From: Nucisporomicrobium flavum
Lineage (GTDB): Bacteria; Actinomycetota; Actinomycetes; Mycobacteriales; Micromonosporaceae
Direction of reading: 5' to 3'
DNA length: 64,000 bases
Assembly (NCBI RefSeq): GCF_016464385.1
Contig: NZ_JADMLH010000014.1
Coordinates: 62,001-126,000, forward strand
The translations under genes were made by a program, and so were the position numbers. The first letter of the stretch is position 1; each line of letters opens with the position of its first letter. Below the pieces are notes generated by a model. The model saw only the letters and a list, made by a program, of their open reading frames with translations, was not told the DNA's origin and ran no database searches. Shown here in pieces: positions 30,701 to 33,700 of this stretch.

Positions 30701-33700
30701 TCCGCGCCGACGGTCAGGACGTCGCCGGGAGCCTGGTCGGAGCCGACGATGACGTCGGTCTGCGGGGCGAGGACGTCGCCGTCGCGGGCCTGAGCCAGCT
30801 GCTGGGCGAAGCCGTCCGGGATGGAGGCGCTCTGGCAGGAGACCAGGGCGAGGGGTGCGTCGGTGGGGACGACGTCCTGCAGGATCTGCGCGAGCTGGTC
30901 GGGGGTGAGCGTGACCGTGCCCTGGTCGCTGAGCACCGGCGCGTGGATGACCGTGCCGTCGCCGTGGACGACGACGGCGCCGCCGGTGCCGGGTGGGACG
31001 AGGGTGCGGTCCTGGACCTGATTCCACTGGTCGTCGGAGAGCAGGGCGATGCCCTGACGATCGCCGGTGAGGGGGCGGATGAGCAGCGGCTGGCCGTCGG
31101 CGAGCCAGGTGCCGTCGTCGCGACGTTCCAGGACCGCTGCCGGTTGCGGAGATCGGGTCTCGGTCCCCGTCTGCGTTCCCGGCTCAGTTTGTGGTGCCGT
31201 CTGCGGATTCGGGTCCGGGTCCGGGGTTGTGGAGGGCGCCGTGTCCGGGAGGTCGACGCCCATGGTGACGCCGCCGTACGACGTGGACTGCGCGGCCGGG
31301 GCCTGGGCCCGGGTCGGCGGACCGACCCAGCGGGCGCCGCTGGAGTCCATGTAGCGGCTCTGGCTGGTGCTTCCCCGGCTCCGGTTGCAGGAGCCGCACA
31401 TCGTCCGCAGGTTCGGGGCGTCGTTCGCCGCGTCGCGCGCGTCCTGCAGGGTGATGGCCTCGGCGGTACGGGACCAGCCGTTGCCCAGGTCGACGGTCCA
31501 CTGGATCGGATCCGTGTTCGCGTTGACGTACGACAGGATGCCGTCGATGTGGTCGATGTCGATGTCGCCGGCCGCGAAGTCGTCGTGACAGCTCGCGCAC
31601 TCGTAGCGAGGATTGCCCCGGCGGTCGTCGCCGACGTAGGCATCGTTCATGACGTCCTGGCGTACGCCCGTCTGGAAGTGCAGGCGGGCCCGCGTGCCGT
31701 CCCACAGCGCCTCGCCGTTCGGGCCGGTACGCGGCGGGTTGACCCACGTCGGCGGGGTGTCCGCATCGTTCTGCCCGGCGCCGCGCATCGCGCGCTGCCG
31801 GGCGGTCATCGGCGGTAGCGACTGCTCGACCGTGGAACGGCGAAGGTTACGGCGGCCCGAGGCGGTGACACCGGTCTGCTCGGTGCCGGTGGTCGCGGCG
31901 GGCGGGGCCTGCGACGTGATGCCGTCGAAGTCGTGGACATCGTTGACGACGTCCCACGCCTCGTCGCTGTCCGGTTCGAACAGCATCCACGGCTCGGCCC
32001 CGTCCGTGAGCACCTGCCCCGGGTCGGAGTCGGCGCCCACCACGACGTCGGAGGTCGGCGCGAGAACGTCGCTCCGGTTCGCCTCGGCGAGCTGCTGGGC
32101 GAAGCCGTTCCCGAGCGATCCGGTGTTGCAGGACACCAGGGCGATGGGCGTACCCGGGCTGTCGACGACGTGCGCGAGCTGTTCCGGAGTGAGCGCGACC
32201 ATCCCGGTCGTACCGTCGGGGTTGCGCACGGGCGCGTGGACAACGGGCCCGGCGCCGTGCACCACGACCGCTGTGGAGGCGCCCGGCGGGAGCAGCGGCC
32301 GGTTCTCGAGCTTGGCCCAGTCGCTGTCGGAGACCAGGACGATGCCGGGGCGGTCGCCGGGCAGCGGACGTACCGCCACGGGCCGGCCGTCGGCCACCCA
32401 CGTACCGTCCGGCTGCCGGGTCAGCTCGGTGACCGGCGGGACGGTGTTCGTGCTGCTCACCGGAGGGGCGACGGCCGGAACCGGGCCGGGGTCCTGCGCC
32501 TGCTCCGGCGCGGTGTCGTTCTGCTGCGGGGCCGTGTCGGTCTGGGTGGGCGTGGTGTCGGCCTGGTGGGGGGTGGTGTCTGCCTGGACGGGTGGGGTGT
32601 CGGCCTGGGTGGGTGGGGTCTCGCTCTGCACCGGCGGCGCGACCGGATCGACGACGATCGGCTGCGGCCCGGGTGCCTGCGGCCCAGGTGCCTGCGGCCC
32701 AGGTGCCTGCGGTACGACGGTCTCGGGCGTGGACTGCTGCGGCCCGGTTTGGGGTGCCGGGCCGGTCTGCGGGGCCGGGCCGGTCTGGGGTGTTGTGCCG
32801 CTCTGGGGTGCTGGGCCGGTTTGGAGCGCCGGACCGGTTTGCGGGGCTGGGCCGGTTTGCGGGGCCGGGCCGGTTTGCGGGGCTGGGCCGGTCTGCGGGG
32901 CCGGGCCGGTCTGCGGGGCCGGGCCGGTTTGAGGTGCTGGGCCGGTTTGCGGGGCTGGGTCGGTCTGCTGGCTCGGGTTCTGCGGGAGCTGGGCGTCCGG
33001 ACTGGTCGATGGGGACGGTCCGGTCGCCGACGGGCTGTTCGGCCCGGGCTGCGCAACCGGAGCACCAGGGGACTCAGCACCCGGCGAGGGCTGCACGACC
33101 GGTGGCGCGGTGTTCGGCTGCTGCTGCAGGGGCTGCTGCTGGCCCGGCTGCTCGGGGGTGCCCGGCTGGGTCGCGGGTTCCGGGGAGACGATGCCAGTGT
33201 CGGTCTGGGGGTTGACCGAGCCGGGGTCCGTGTTCGGCAGCGGGGCGGGTGTCGACTCGAAGCCCGGCAGCCCGCCCGGGACAGCGGTGGGCGACTGGTT
33301 TGCCGAGCCGGCCGGCGGCACAACCCCGTCGCGCGCCTGGTCACCGGGAAGTGGACCGGGCTGCTGCTCCCCCTGAGGCGCGGGCTGCCCCTGAGGTGCG
33401 GGCTGGCCTTGAGGCGCAGGCTGGCCTTGAGACGCAGGCTGGCCTTGAGGCGCAGGCTGGTTCTGTGGCGCGGGCTGGTTCTGTGGCGCGGGCTGGGCGT
33501 GGGGAGCGGTCTGGCCGTTGGGCGTCTGCACGTCGCCCGGTGACGGGTTGGCACCGAGCTGGACGCCGGGCGAGTTCTGGCCCGGTGCCGGACCCGGGGC
33601 CTTCACGTCCGGACCCACCTGCTTCTGCGCAGGCGGCGAGTACGGCGGCGGGTTGTCACCCTGCACGGCCGGCGGCGAGTTCTCGCCCTTGCCGACCGGC

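Noticed and set aside
6790..31818. Very long open frames on the plus strand (up to about 3100 codons) opposite the giant gene
   Set aside because: They arise because stops are rare in antisense frames of high-G+C genes. The translations are Arg/Ala/Gly/Val/His-rich without domains, while the minus strand shows repeated recognisable domains and codon-periodic G+C.
24070..32435. Six HNH motifs as a homing endonuclease, intein, group II intron or CRISPR-associated gene
   Set aside because: They are in frame inside a longer protein, tandem, and each fused to the same protease-like domain. No intein junction motifs, intron ends or CRISPR repeats are present.
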